The translations under genes were made by a program, and so were the position numbers. Shown one piece after another: positions 23,829-35,700 of a stretch of 64,000 bases of DNA. The stretch lies in NCBI RefSeq assembly GCF_003265705.1, contig NW_020312817.1, forward strand, positions 47,981,825 through 48,045,824. Reading direction: 5' to 3'. Under the pieces are notes generated by a model, which was not told the DNA's origin, did not search any database, and saw only the letters and a list, made by a program, of their open reading frames with translations. Source of the stretch: Callorhinus ursinus. Taxonomy: Eukaryota > Chordata > Mammalia > Carnivora > Otariidae. Each line of letters opens with the position of its first letter. Position 1 is the stretch's first letter.

Positions 23829-24395
23829 GAAATGTTGGAGCCACGAGAGAGTTCTTGAGAAATCTTTGGTGCAAAAAACTGATTTTATGAAAGCATGGGG
23901 ACAGGACCCATAGGCAGAAAGAGCTGCTGCACCGGGGTCGTGAGGAGTGGCTGATTCTGTACTTTCAAGTTGGGAGGGTTTGGGGATAGCCTAAGTCTCT
24001 AAAGAATTTTGGGCGCAAAGTTTCCGGGACCTTGAGGGGGCTAGCTATTGTTAGGAAAAGGTCATTTATTACTGTCTAGTAAAACCCTACCCATGAGACC
24101 CTTCCGATATATGTTAGTGGGCCATATGCTTGGAGGATGATTGTCAACATATATCTTGGGGGTTTAGAGATAAAGGAAGTTTCCAAAGGAATTTTTATAT
24201 GTTAAAATAGACTTCCAGGACCCTGGAGGTCGGGATAATGTTAAGCTAAGATTGCCTTGTGCCCTGAGCAAAGTATTAACATCAAGGCAACTGAGTTCCT
24301 AGTGTCACTCTGCCTGTTTCAAGGACTTGTCAATGGGCTGTAAGTAGTAAGGAAATTTAATTTTTCTTCTGCCTTTGTTTCCCACATCACTACCA
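23829..24395. repeat. Possible lineage-specific repeat, family unassigned
   Basis: The stretch 'gcatggggacaggaccc', then 'aggcagaaagagctgctgc', then 'gtcgtgaggagtggctgatt' gives a strong impression of a carnivore interspersed repeat. I cannot name it or fix its ends or orientation. Confidence 0.3.
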
Positions 24396-25395
24396 TCCTA
24401 GATATCGTTCCCCATATCAAACTACAGTTTGTTCATATAATGCAGGATTTCTTTTATATGAGTCCCACAAGCCAAACTCCTTTAAAGGGAGGGGGATTAA
24501 TACTATTACTGCTAATGATAATAATAACAGTAATAATAGTGCTAATAAAGATATTATTTACCCTAGATTCCATTAATTAGTAATAGATGCAGGCTGGGAC
24601 TCAGATCACCGCCCCCCCCTCAGTTCATGTGTCCAATATGCTATTGTCCCTATTGGTTAACAGGCCCCATTTGCACCACGTCAGAAATTCCTGAGTGCTT
24701 TTTTTTGTATAGCAGCCTCCTCAGATTACAGAAATGATACAAACTCTTCTCTATTTGCAATGTTTCCTACATCAGAATCTGAGGTAAGGAGAGGGGCAGA
24801 GGGACAGAAGATGCTGATGCTCAGCTGCTCTCTTATTTGCTGAAAGATTTCACTGTGCACTGTTGATTTTGATGGCAAATATACACTTTTCTTAGCTCTG
24901 TCTAGACACAAATAAATCAAGAGCAACATTTACTCTAAATCTACAATCACTCAAATAGTATCTTCTATTCTCAGCTTTCAGTCTTCTACTTGGAATGTTT
25001 CTAAAATTTTTCACTTCTGTTAGGGTGAATTGCTCCCCAGAGGCTAAATAAATGAAAAAAATAAGGACTCCCCAGAGCTGTCTGCCTTTCAAGATTAAGT
25101 ACATCAAGTTTGGGGTCAGAGTTGGAGGTGTTTCTTTATTTTTAAAATAACATTATTGAGTTGAATATTTCCTGAGTGAGTTCATGTTCATTATAGGAAA
25201 CGCAGGGGTAGAAACAATGCCATGCCAAGGATCTGAAGAATATTCAAGGCAGCAATATAACAAAGGAATATGAATGAATATTCTACAGTCCCCGAGGTTT
25301 TCAGATCTCTCTGTAACTGGGACCATGTGAGATTGCTTAGTTTTCCACTGTGATCAAATTATGTTTTCATTTCAGTCATGCCCTGGAAAGTAATT
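24396..25395. other. Unique spacer
   Basis: Contains a short (TAA)n-rich patch at 24495-24560. Two minus-strand frames of about 70 codons at 24726-25107 have no domain. Confidence 0.45.
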
Positions 25396-25400
25396 AAAAA

Positions 25401-25622
25401 TTTTTGATTTGTGGGGCACCTGGGTGGCTCAGTCCTTAAGCGTCTGCCTTCGGTTCAGGTCATGATCCCAGGGTCCTGGGATCGAGCCCCGCATCGGGCT
25501 CCCTGCTCGGCGGGGAGCCTGCTTCTCCCTCTCCCACTCCCGCTGCTTGTGTTCCCTCTCTCGCTGTGTCTCTCCATCAAGCAAATAAATAAAATCTTTA
25601 AAAAAAATTTTTTTTGATTTGT
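25401..25622 (+). mobile_element. CAN SINE with 12-bp TSD
   Basis: The body is about 25413-25607, flanked by 'tttttgatttgt' at 25401-25412 and 25611-25622 (the match may extend into the A/T runs). Head 'ggggcacctgggtggctcag', B box 'gggatcgagcccc', C-rich/CT middle, 'aaataaataaaatcttt' tail. One of the least diverged copies here, so probably one of the youngest. Confidence 0.95.
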
Positions 25623-26525
25623 CATGTTAAAATAATCACATTAAAAATATTAGAATTTTTCTTCTAAAATGTACATGTGGAATGTATGCTCTATTCTTCA
25701 TTTCTTCTTTTCTAATCTCTTTCTTCTAACATTTATACCCAGTTGACTTACTCCTTCTCCCATTCACTATTCATTAGCTACCATTTGAAATGGAGCTGTT
25801 AAAAAAAAATATCCCTAAAAGGCATATCTAAATGTGGTTCCTTAGTAAACACATTGTCAAACATTTTTTCTGGATGCCTGCCCCAAATAAACTGATAACC
25901 TGATAAATGGAAGCAAACAGGTGGGGTCAGCTGTGGTGAGCACCTATGTAGGAAGGGAACTTGTTATTTCAAAGAGTCTAATGGAGAAATCTATTACGAC
26001 AGCCAATAAATGAATGATCCCTTTTGTGACATTTACTATTGGGAATATGTTTCAAGATGTGTTCTTGGCATATTAAAAATGCAAAAATTTAGTAAATTGT
26101 GGGTGTTCTCTGTTTTGCTCACAGATTACCCATTAATATCTTGTGGGGAATATTGGCAAAGACCTTCATGTTTTCAGCCTTTTTCAAATAATAATGTATC
26201 GGGAGTTTCTTTTCCAAATCCTCAGGAGGTAAAGCAACATATAAATTGAAATTCTCATTATCAAAGGCATTCTCATTTCAGACTAGTCTGTCAAGGGACC
26301 ATTGTCCTAATTTACATGCCGCCAAAAGCTGCACATCTATGTGGTGCTGTCTGCGGTGTTTAGTTTTACAGTGAGAGAATTTCTATGGCTGGATTTGCCA
26401 CTAAAGTTGAAAGGTTAATGGTATCGACTGAATGAGATGAGAGGAATTTCATCTGACTGCATTGTAATAAAAATGAGTTACTATTTCATCTAACACTCTG
26501 ATTGTTAGAAATAAAGAACTTTCTT
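25623..26525. other. Unique spacer
   Basis: A 79-codon plus frame at 26010-26249 has no domain. Nothing else recognised. Confidence 0.45.
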
Positions 26526-26680
26526 CTATAGAAAGTAGAAAGAAAGAAGAAAGAAAGAAGGAAAGAAAGANNNNNNNNNNNNNNNNNNNNNNNNNNNNNN
26601 NNNNNNNNNNNNNNNNNNNNNNNNNNNNNNNNNNNNNNNNNNNNNNNNNNNNNNNNNNNNNNNNNNNNNNGAAAGAAGGA

Positions 26681-26748
<68 letters not shown>

Positions 26749-26768
26749 AGGAAAGAAGGAAAGAAGGA

Positions 26769-26819
<51 letters not shown>

Positions 26820-26905
26820 GAAGAAAGGAAGGAAGAAAGGAAGGAAGAAAGGAAGGAAGGAAAAGAAAGAAAGAGGAAGGAAGGAGGGAGGGAGGGAGGA
26901 AGGAA
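26526..26905. repeat. Long (GAAA)n/(GGAA)n tract with assembly gap
   Basis: An almost purely purine tract of GAAA units, grading at the right end into GGAA and GGGA units, is interrupted by 100 Ns (26571-26670). The three long minus-strand 'proteins' of Phe/Ser/Leu repeats are translations of this tract and not genes. The right end (26870-26901) is more degenerate, which suggests it is the older edge. Confidence 0.98.
26571..26670. other. Assembly gap, exactly 100 Ns
   Basis: The round number is the usual placeholder for a gap of unknown size. It lies inside the (GAAA)n tract, so the true repeat length is unknown. Confidence 0.99.
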
Positions 26906-26976
26906 ATACCTGGACTGCAAATTCCAGACATTTCACTCTTAGAAGGATTAAAATTTGAATGCTTTAATTTTACTTA

Positions 26977-27209
26977 AAAATAAAATGTCAACAGGGGTGC
27001 CTGAGTGGCTCAGTCGTTAAGCGTCTGCCTTCGGCTCAGGTCATGATCCCAGTGTCCTGGAATCGAGCCCCGCATGGGGCTCCCTGCTCAGCAGGGGAAG
27101 CCTGCTTCTCCCTCTGCTGCTCCCCCTGCTTGTGTTCCCTTTCTCGCTGTGTCTCTCTCTGTCAAAGAAATAAACAAAATCTTAGAAAAAATAAAATAAA
27201 ATGTCAACA
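26977..27209 (+). mobile_element. CAN SINE with 17-bp TSD
   Basis: The body is 26994-27192. 'aaaataaaatgtcaaca' occurs at 26977-26993 and 27193-27209. Head 'ggggtgcctgagtggctcag', B-box-like 'tggaatcgagcccc' (one change from the common form), CT tail and A-rich end. Confidence 0.95.
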
Positions 27210-27973
27210 TATCAAAATTGATCATCAATAAATTCTACCATAATATTGAAGCCATGCTAAATAGTTCTAGTCAAAAATGATAAAAATAATTTGCAACTAC
27301 TTCCAAAGAGATCTTACTGATTTATTGAGGAGACTGGTATGACCCTAACAGGTTTAAGAACCTTTAAAACACTTTTAGAAAGAGCAAAGGCAGGATGAAA
27401 ACATAAAATGCGACATCTGTCTTTTTACCTACTCTTTAAAGTTCTCTGAACCCCTTCACTCCAAATCTATTTGCATGCAGTAAACATTCATAGGAAGCCT
27501 TAGGTGTTACATAAATTACTCCAGAAGGAATTGAAATAGGATGTGAAAATATAAGACAGATGCCTAACCAAGCAGAACAGAGCAACAAAGAGACAGAATG
27601 CCCGGCAGATGCCCAGGTTGATGCTGTGACCACATCCAATAAAAAGGGACACTAGGAATGTGGCCTGGTGAACATGGAAAACACCACCACCTCTAGTCCC
27701 TCTGCTGTTATCTTCTGCTTCTCTGGTTTTAGAGTTTCTTCTTTCTCTTTTCTCTGACTTGTCTTTATTTTGTGCTCGAAATTCCCTTGTGCTTAAAAAA
27801 AAAAAAACACACACACACACACAAGAAATAAAATACCTCTCACATAATGGCAAGCATGCACAGATTTATTCTATTAGGGGATACATCTAATTTTTAAATA
27901 TTAAAAATTCTGATGCCTTATGTTTTTCTACTTATAAATGTTGAAATGGTAAAAGAAGTTCTACAGAGGAAAG
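27210..27973. other. Unique spacer with A-run/(CA)n
   Basis: 'aaaaaaaaaaaa' followed by (CA)n lies at 27797-27821. Minus frames at 27436-27853 lack domains and cross this simple repeat. Confidence 0.45.
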
Positions 27974-28305
27974 AAAAATAATACAGGCTCATACGTAGAA
28001 TATAAGAAACAGTACAAAGTTTCATAGGGGAAGGGAGGGAAAACTAAATGGAAAGAAATTAGAGAGGGAGACAAACCATGAGAGACCCTTGACTCTTGAA
28101 AACAAATTGAGGGTTGCTGGAGGGGAGGTGGGTGGGGGGGTGGGGGGATGGGGTAACTGGGTGACGGACATTAAGTACAGCAAGCACATGATATGATGAG
28201 CCACTGGGTGTTATATGCAAGTGATGAATCACTGAAAACCACATCAGAAACTAATGATGTACTGTATCTTGGCTAACTGAATTTAAATTAAAAAAATAAT
28301 ACAGG
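27974..28305 (+). mobile_element. 5'-truncated LINE-1 3' end with 14-bp TSD
   Basis: The body is 27988-28291, flanked by 'aaaaataatacagg' at 27974-27987 and 28292-28305. It begins in the last codons of L1 ORF2 and runs through the carnivore L1 3' UTR: 'ggagacaaaccatgagag', a G-rich stretch at about 28118-28152, 'actgggtgttatatgcaa', 'gaaactaatgatgtactgta', A-rich tail. The two overlapping minus-strand frames here are complements of the G-rich tract. Confidence 0.93.
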
Positions 28306-28534
28306 TCAGAAATTTGGATCTACATAAAAAAAGAGCATTAGGAAAGGAAAAAATTGGGTAAAACAAATCTTTTATTTTTCTTAATTTAACAAAGAACAGT
28401 TTGTTGAAAACAGTAATAGCAGCAATGTATTCAGTGATTACAGCTTATGGATAAGTAAAATCAATGACACCAATATTATAAGGAGGGAGGAATCAGGAAT
28501 ACACTGTTATAAGGTACTTCACAAGACAGGAGGC
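28306..28534. other. Short unique spacer between L1 insertions
   Basis: About 230 bp of AT-rich DNA with no recognised feature. Confidence 0.5.
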
Positions 28535-30161
28535 AGTACAGTGTTATTTCTTTTAAATTTTATTTCATTATGTTATGTTAATCACCATACATTACATCAT
28601 TAGTTTTTGATGTAGTGTTCCATGATTCATTGTTTGCATATAACACCCCGTGCTCCATTCAATTCCATTTAATACCCATCTTTAATACCCATCACCAGGC
28701 TAACCCATCCCCCCACCCCCTTCCCCTCTAGAACCCCCCGTTTGTTTCTCAGAGTCCATAGTCTCTCATGGTTCATCTCCCCCTCCGACTCCCCCCGCTT
28801 CATTTCTCCCTTCCTACTTTTTTTTTTTTAACATATAATGTATTATTTGTTTCAGAGGTACAGGTCTGTGATTCAACAGTCTTACACAATTCACAGTGCT
28901 CACCTTAGCACACACCATCCCCAATGTCCATGACCCAGCCACCACATCCCTCCCAACCCCCACCATTCCAGCAACCCTCAGTTTGTTTCCTGAGATTAAG
29001 AATTCCTCATATCAGTGAGGTCATATGATACATGTCCTTCTCTGATTGACTTATTTTGCTTAGCATAATACCCTCCAGTTCTACCCATGTCATCGCAAAT
29101 GGCAAGATTTTGTTGTTTTTTTCTTATGGCTGCATAATATTCCATTGTGTATATATACCACATCTTCTTTATCCATTCATCTGTTGATGGACATCTTGGC
29201 TCTTTCCATAGTTTGGCTACTGTGGACATTGCTGCTATAAACATCGGGCTGCACATAGCCCTTCGGATCACTACATTTGTATCTTTGGGGTAAATACCCA
29301 GTAGTGCAATTGCTGGGTCATAGGATAGCTCTATTCTCAACTTTTTGAGGAAGCTTCATACTGTTTTCCTCAGAATTGCTGCACCAGTTTGCATTCCCAC
29401 CAACAGTATACGAGAGTTCCCCTTTCTCTGCATCCTCACCAACATCTGTCATTTCCCGACTTGTTAATTTTAGCTATTCTGACTGGTGTGAGGTGGTATC
29501 TCATTGAGGGTCTGGTTTGGATTTCCCTGATGCCGAACGATGTTGAACATTTTTTCATGTGTCTGTTGGCCATTTGGATTGTCTTCTTTGGAAAATTGTC
29601 TGTTCATGTCTTCTGCCCATTTCTTCATTGGATCATTTGTTCTTTGGGTGTTGAGTTTGATAAGTTCTTTATAGATTTTGGATACTAGCCCTTTATCTGA
29701 TATGTCATTTGCAAATATCTTCTCCCATTCTGTAGGTTGTCTTTTGGTTTTGTGGACTGTTTCCTTTGCTGTGCAAAAGCTTTCTATCTTGATGAAGTCC
29801 CAATAGTTCATTTTTGCCCTTGCTTCCCTTGCCTTTGGCGATGTTTCTAGGAAGAAGTTGCTGTGGCTGAGGTCGAAGAGGTTGCTGCCTGTGTTCTCCT
29901 TTAGGATTTTGATGGACTCCTGTCTCACATTTAGGTCTTTCAACCATTTTGAGTCTATTTTTGTGTATGGTGTAAGGAAATGGTCCAGTTTAATTCTTCT
30001 GCATGTGGCTGTCCAATTTCAATGCTACCTAGAGGAATCTACACATTTAATGCAATCCCTATCAAAATACCATCAACTATTTTCAAAGAAATGGAACAAA
30101 TAATCCTAAAATTTGTATGGACCCAGAAAAGATCCCAAATAGCCAGAGTACAGTGTTATTT
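28535..30161 (-). mobile_element. LINE-1 with 5' inversion (twin priming), 15-bp TSD
   Basis: The insert is 28550-30146 between copies of 'agtacagtgttattt' (28535-28549 and 30147-30161). Positions 28550 to about 30019 are minus-strand L1: A-rich tail, 3' UTR (poly-A side at the low coordinate), then the ORF2 C-terminal region. From about 30020 to 30146 the strand flips: this is plus-strand ORF2 sequence ('caatgctacctagaggaatc' onward). By comparison with the full-length copy next door, about 240 bp of ORF2 are missing between the two parts. That arrangement is the signature of twin-priming retrotransposition. Confidence 0.93.
28996..29943 (-). pseudogene. LINE-1 ORF2 C-terminal fragment
   Basis: Two minus-strand frames (29943-29470, 157 codons; 29340-28996, 114 codons) encode the L1 ORF2p C-terminal region in order. 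The first starts [19 protein letters not shown] and contains [13 protein letters not shown] and [19 protein letters not shown]. The second contains YDPAIALLGIYPKDTN and MWYIYTMEYYAAIRK. Endonuclease and reverse-transcriptase domains are absent because the copy is 5'-truncated and inverted, so it cannot mobilise itself. The frame is broken between the two pieces. Plus-strand frames over the same interval are shadows. Confidence 0.93.
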
Positions 30162-30179
30162 AAAAGTGAACCTACCTTA

Positions 30180-31775
30180 GAGGATAGACGGCAGGGGAGG
30201 GGGCATCCATGGGCAGCTTCTGGCAAGTGATAGAGCAGTGGAGCACAATATCGGAACTTTTAGAAGTCGGCTCTGTTGACGGACGTCACTCCAGTGGCTA
30301 AGTGGGGGCTGAAACCCGCACTGGGACAGTGTGGTCTCAGGACCCTCAGGGTCACAGAAAGACCAGGGATGCCTAAGCACGGCAGAGCTCCCAGGTATTG
30401 GAGCAGGGAAGCCACTACAGAGACAGAGCTGAGGAGCGGGCTCTCAGCTCAGGGTGGCCATAAACTGATCCGTGGCTCATTCGGGCCACTGCTCCTCCAG
30501 CAGGGACCCAACAAGCGGCAGAGCCAGGGAGACTCCCCTTCCTCCCCCGGGAGGAGTGGTGCAGGAGCGCACCACAGGGATCTGCTGGGTTTGGAGACTC
30601 CACACCAGGTCGGGTAACAGAGATGAAAACGCTCAGTCACAGGCTGGGTGAGCATGGAGTGCGGCCAGAGACCAGAGAGACAGGAGTGATTGACTGCTTT
30701 TCTCTGGGGACGCACTGAGGAGTGGGGCCCCAAGTTCTCGGCTCCTCCGGGGTGGAGATTGGGAGGCCGCCATTTTTCACTCTCATCCTCCAAAGCTGTA
30801 CGGGAAGCTTGCAGGGAACAAAAGCTCCCGAGAGCAAACCCAAGCAGATTACTTAGCCTGGACTAACAAGGGCGGGGCAATTCCACCTCTGGCAAAGACA
30901 TTTGGGAACCATGGCAAAAGGCCCCTCCCCCAGAAGATCAGCAAGAACCACCAGCCAAGTCCAAGTTTACCAGTCAATGAGAACAGTAGAACTCCAACGC
31001 TAGGGGACTACTGCACATAGAATTCATGGATTTTTACCATGATTCTTTAGGTTTTCAAAGTTAATTTTTTTAACTGTCCTTTTTTTTATTTTCTCTTTTT
31101 CCTTTTTTCAACCAACATCTTATCAATCCCTTTTTCATTTTTAGAGTCTTATTCTATACCTTCATAGTAGTTACCCTTATTTTTGATATGTATATATAAA
31201 TTGTTCTCTCTTTAAAATTTTGAGATACAGTTTCTCCTAACAGATCAAAATATACCCTAAATCTCTACTGTATGGCTTTGTTCTAGTCTCCTGCCTGATC
31301 ACATTCTCTCCCTTTTTTTTTAAATCCTCTTCTTTCCATTTTCAACCAACTTCTTATCAATTCCTCTTATAAAATCTTTTCTAATTTTCATCTTCACAGT
31401 CATATTCCATCCCTTCATCTTATTAACTCTTTTTTTGTACAAATATAAGTTTCTCTTTCTTTAAAATTTTGGGAGGCACTTTCTTCTAAGAGACCAAAAT
31501 ACACCCAAAATCTAGTGTGTAGCACTGATCTATGCACCAGCCTGATCATATTTGATCATATTCTGTTTTTTTTGTTTTGTTTTGTTTTGTTTCTTTGTTT
31601 TTATCATTTTCTTTTTCTTTTTCTTTTTTCTTTTGCTTTTTTCTTTCTTTCCCTTTCTTTTCCCCCAGTTTCAGGTCTTTTCTGATTTGTTTAGTGTATA
31701 TTTTCTGGGGACATTGTTACCCTGTTAGCATTTTGTTCTCTTATTCACCTATTCTCCTCTGGACAAAATGACAAG
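30180..31775 (+). promoter_or_regulatory. LINE-1 5' UTR / internal promoter region
   Basis: The first 700 bp are GC-richer than their surroundings. They contain a YY1-like site in reverse ('gccgccattttt', 30766-30777), a motif class used for start-site choice in other mammalian L1s. From about 31040 to 31740 the sequence is strongly T/C-rich. Short frames on both strands here (30177-30843) are not supported as genes. That this is an L1 promoter follows from its place upstream of ORF1; activity is inferred. Confidence 0.7.
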
Positions 31776-32665
31776 ATGGAAAAAAATCCATCTCAACAAA
31801 AAGAACAAGAGGCAGTACCAACTGCAGTGACCTAATCAATATGAACATTAGTAAGATGTCAGAACTAGAGTTCAGAAGGATGATTTTAAAGATACTAGCT
31901 GGGCTTGAAAAAAACATGGAAGTTATTAGAGAAACACTTTCTGGAGAAATAAAAGAACTAAAATCTAACCCAGTTGAAATCAAAAATGCTATTAATGAGG
32001 TACATCCAAAAATGGAGGCTCTAACTGCTAGGATAAATGAGGCAGAAGAGAGAATTAGTCATATAGAAGACCAAATGATGGAAAATAAAGAAGCTGAGAA
32101 AAAGAGAGATAAACAACTACTGGATCACGAGGGCAGAGTTCAAGAGGTAAGCGATATCATAAGACAAAACAACATTAGAATAATTGGGATCCCAGAAGAA
32201 GAAGAAAAAGAGAGAGGGGCAGAAGGTATATTGGAGCAAAATATAGCAGAGAACTTCCCTAATTTGGGGAAGGAAACAGGCATCAAAATCCAGGAGGCAC
32301 AGAGAACCCCTCTCAAAATCAATAAAAATAGGTCAACACTCCAACATCTAATAGTAAACCTTATGAGTCTCAGAGACAAAGAGAAAATCCTGAAAGCAGC
32401 TCGGGAGAAGAGATATGTAACTGACAATGATAGAAACATTAGATTGGCAACAGACCAATCCACAGAGACCTGGCAGGCCAGAAAGGACTGGCATGATATA
32501 ATCAGAGCACTAAATGAGAAAACTATGCAGCCAAGAATACTCTACCCAGCTAGGCTGTCATTGAAAATTGAAGGAGAGATAAAAAGCTTCCAGGACAAAC
32601 AAAAACTAAAGGAATTTGCAAACACGAAACCAGCCCTACAAGAAATATTGAAAGGGGTCCTCTAA
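31776..32665 (+). pseudogene. LINE-1 ORF1 (RNA-binding protein), frameshifted near start
   Basis: ORF1p is the trimeric RNA chaperone that coats L1 RNA. The likely original start is the ATG at 31776 (MEKNPSQQKEQEAVPT...). That frame stops at 31833-31835, while the rest continues in another phase from 31841, open for 274 codons. This fits a single lost base near 31830. The open part has an N-terminal heptad-like coiled coil (about residues 1-95 of the open frame, rich in Glu/Lys/Ile), an RRM-like centre starting at NNIRIIGIPE, and the conserved C-terminal block LRDKEKILKAAREK ... ILYPARLSLK. The C-terminus ends normally. The total is close to the usual 300-340 residues. Confidence 0.9.
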
Positions 32666-32744
32666 GCAAAGAGAGAGCCTAAAAGTAACTTGGACCAGAA
32701 AGGAACAGACAATATACAGTCACAGTCACCTTACAGGCAATACA

Positions 32745-35700
32745 ATGGCACTAAATTCATATCTTTCAATAGTTACCCTAAATGTAAATGGGCTAAATGC
32801 CCCAATCAAAAGACACAGGCTATCAGATTGGATAAAAAACAAGATCCATCAATATGCTGTCTGCAAGAGACTCATTTTAGAACCAAAGACACCCCCAGAT
32901 TGAAAGTGAAGGGGTGGAAAACCATTTACCATGCTAATGGACACCAAAAGAAGGCTGGGGTGGCAATCCTTATATCAGACAAATTAGATTTTAAACCAAA
33001 GACTGTAATAAGAGATGAGGAAGGACACTATATCCTACTTAAAGGTTCTATCCAACAAGAAGATCTAACAATTGTAAATATCTATGCCCCTAACAAGGGA
33101 GCAGCCACTTTTATAAGGCAATTAATAACAAAAGCAAAGAAACACATTGACAACAATACAATAATAGTGGGGGACTTTAATACCCCCCTCACTGAAATGA
33201 ACAGATCATCTAAGCAAAAGATCAACAAGGAAATAAAGACTAAATGACACACTGGACCAAATGGACTTCACAGATACATTCAGAACATTCCATCCCAAAG
33301 AAACAGAATACACATTCTTCTCTAGTGCCCATGGAACATTCTCCAGAATAGATCACATCCTAGGGCACAAATCAGGTCTCAACTGGTACCAAAAGATTGG
33401 GATCATTCCCTGCATATTTTCAGACCACAATGCTTTGAAACCAGAACTCAATCACAAGAGGAAAGTTGGGAAGAACTCAAATACATGGAGGCTAAAGAGC
33501 AACCTACTAAGGATGAATGGGTCAACCAGGAAATTAAAGAAGAATTAAAAAAATTCATGAAACCAATGAAAATGAAAACACAACTATTCAAAATCTTTGG
33601 GATGCAGTAAAGGCAGTCCTAAGAGGAAAGTATATAGCAATACAAGCCTTTCTCAAGAAACAAGAAAGGCCTACACCTAAAGGAGCTGGAGAAAGAACAG
33701 CAAATAAAGCCTAAACCCAGCAGGAGAAGAGAAATAATAAAGATCAGAGCAGAAATCAATGAAATAGAAACCAAAAGAACAGTAGAACAGATCAACAAAA
33801 CTAGGAGCTGGTTCTTTGAAAGAATTAACAAGATTGATAAACCCCTGGCCAGACATATCAAAAAGAAAAGAGAAAGGACTCAACCCAACAAAATCATGAA
33901 TGAAAGAGGAGAGATCACAACCCAACACTAAAGAAATACAATTATAAGAACATATTATGAGCAACTATATGCCAGTAAATTAGATAATCTGGAAGAAACA
34001 GATGCATTCCTAGAGACGTATCAACTACCAAAACTGAACCAGGAAGAAATAGAAAACCTGAACAGACTTATAACCACTAAGGAAATTGAAGCAGTCATCA
34101 AAAACCTCCCAAAAAACAAAAACTCAGGGCCAGATGGCTTCCCAGGGGAATTCTACCAAACATTCAAAGAAGAATTAATACCTATTCTTCTGAAACTGTT
34201 CCAAAAAATAGAAATGGAAGGAAAACTTTCAAACTCGTTTTATGAGGCCACCATTACCTTGATCCCCAAACCAGACAAAGACCCCATCAAAAAGGAGAAT
34301 TACAGACCAATATCCTTGATGAACATGGATGCAAAAATTCTCAGCAAAATACTAGCCAATAGGATCCAATAGTACATTAAAAGGATTATTCACCACGACC
34401 AAGTGGGATTTATCCCTGGGCTGCAAGGTTGGTTCAACATCCGCAAATCAATCAATGTGATAAAATACATTAATAAAAGAAAGAACAAAAACCATATGGT
34501 CCTCTCAATAGATGCAGAAAAAGCATTTGACAAAGTACAGCATCCTGTCTTGATCAAAACTCTTCAGGGTATAGGGATAGAGGGTACATACCTCAATATC
34601 ATAAAAGCCATCTATGAAAAACCCACAGCAAATATCATTCTCAATGGGGAAAAACTGAGAGCTTTCCCCCTAAGGTCAGGAACACTGCAGGGATGTCCAC
34701 CATCACCACTGCTGTTCAACATAGTATTAGAAGTCCTAGCCACATAAAAACTAATGATGTAATGTATGGTGATTAACATAACAATAAAAAAATTTAAAAA
34801 AAAAAGAAGTCCTAGCCACAGCAATCAGACAACGGAAAGAAATAAAAGGCATCCAAATTGGCAGAGAAGAAGTCAAACTCTCACTGTTTGCAGATGATAT
34901 AAAATCAATACACAGAAATCAGTGGTATTCCTGTATGCCAACAACAAGACAGAAGAAAGAGAAATTAAGGAGTCAATCCCATTTATAATTGCACCCAAAA
35001 CCATAAGATGCCTAGGAATAAATCTAACCAAAGAGGCAAAGAATCTGTACTCAGAAAACTATAAAATACTTATGAAAGAAATTAAGGAAGACACAAAGAA
35101 ATGGAAAAACATTCCATACTCATGGATTGGAAGAACAAATATTGTGAAGATGTCAATGCTACCTAGAGCAATCTACACATTCAATGCAATCCCTCTCAAA
35201 ACACCATCAACATTTTTCAAAGAAATGGAAAAAATAATCCTAAAATTTTTTATGGAACGAGAAAAGACCCCGAATAGCCAGAGGAATGTTGAAAAGAAAA
35301 GAAAAGCTGGCGGCATCACAATTCCAGACTTCAAGCTCTATTACAAAGCTGTCATCATCAAGACAGTATGGTACTGGCACAAAAACAGACATATAGATCA
35401 ATGGAACAGAATAGAGAGCCCAGAAATGGACCCTCAACTCTATGGTCAACTCATCTTCGACAAAGCAGGAAAGAATGTCCAATGGAAAAAAGACAGTCTC
35501 TTCAACAAATGGTGTTGGGAAAATTGGACAGCCACATGCAGAAGAATGAAACTGGACCATTTCCATACACCACACACAAAAATAGACTCCAAATGGTTGA
35601 AAGACCTAAATGTGAGACAGGAGTCCATCAAAATCCTAAAGGAGAACACAGGCAGCAACCTCTTCGACCTCAGCCGCAGCAACTTCTTCCTAGAAACATC

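Noticed and set aside
26449..26936. Three long minus-strand frames rich in Phe, Leu and Ser
   Set aside because: They are translations of the (GAAA)n tract and run through 34 unknown residues caused by the N gap.
30180..30843. Overlapping 60-114-codon frames on both strands as host genes
   Set aside because: They lie in the GC-richer L1 5' UTR and show no domain; overlap on both strands is typical of stop-poor composition.
32140..32463. Minus-strand 107-codon frame opposite L1 ORF1
   Set aside because: It is the complement of ORF1 and has no independent support.
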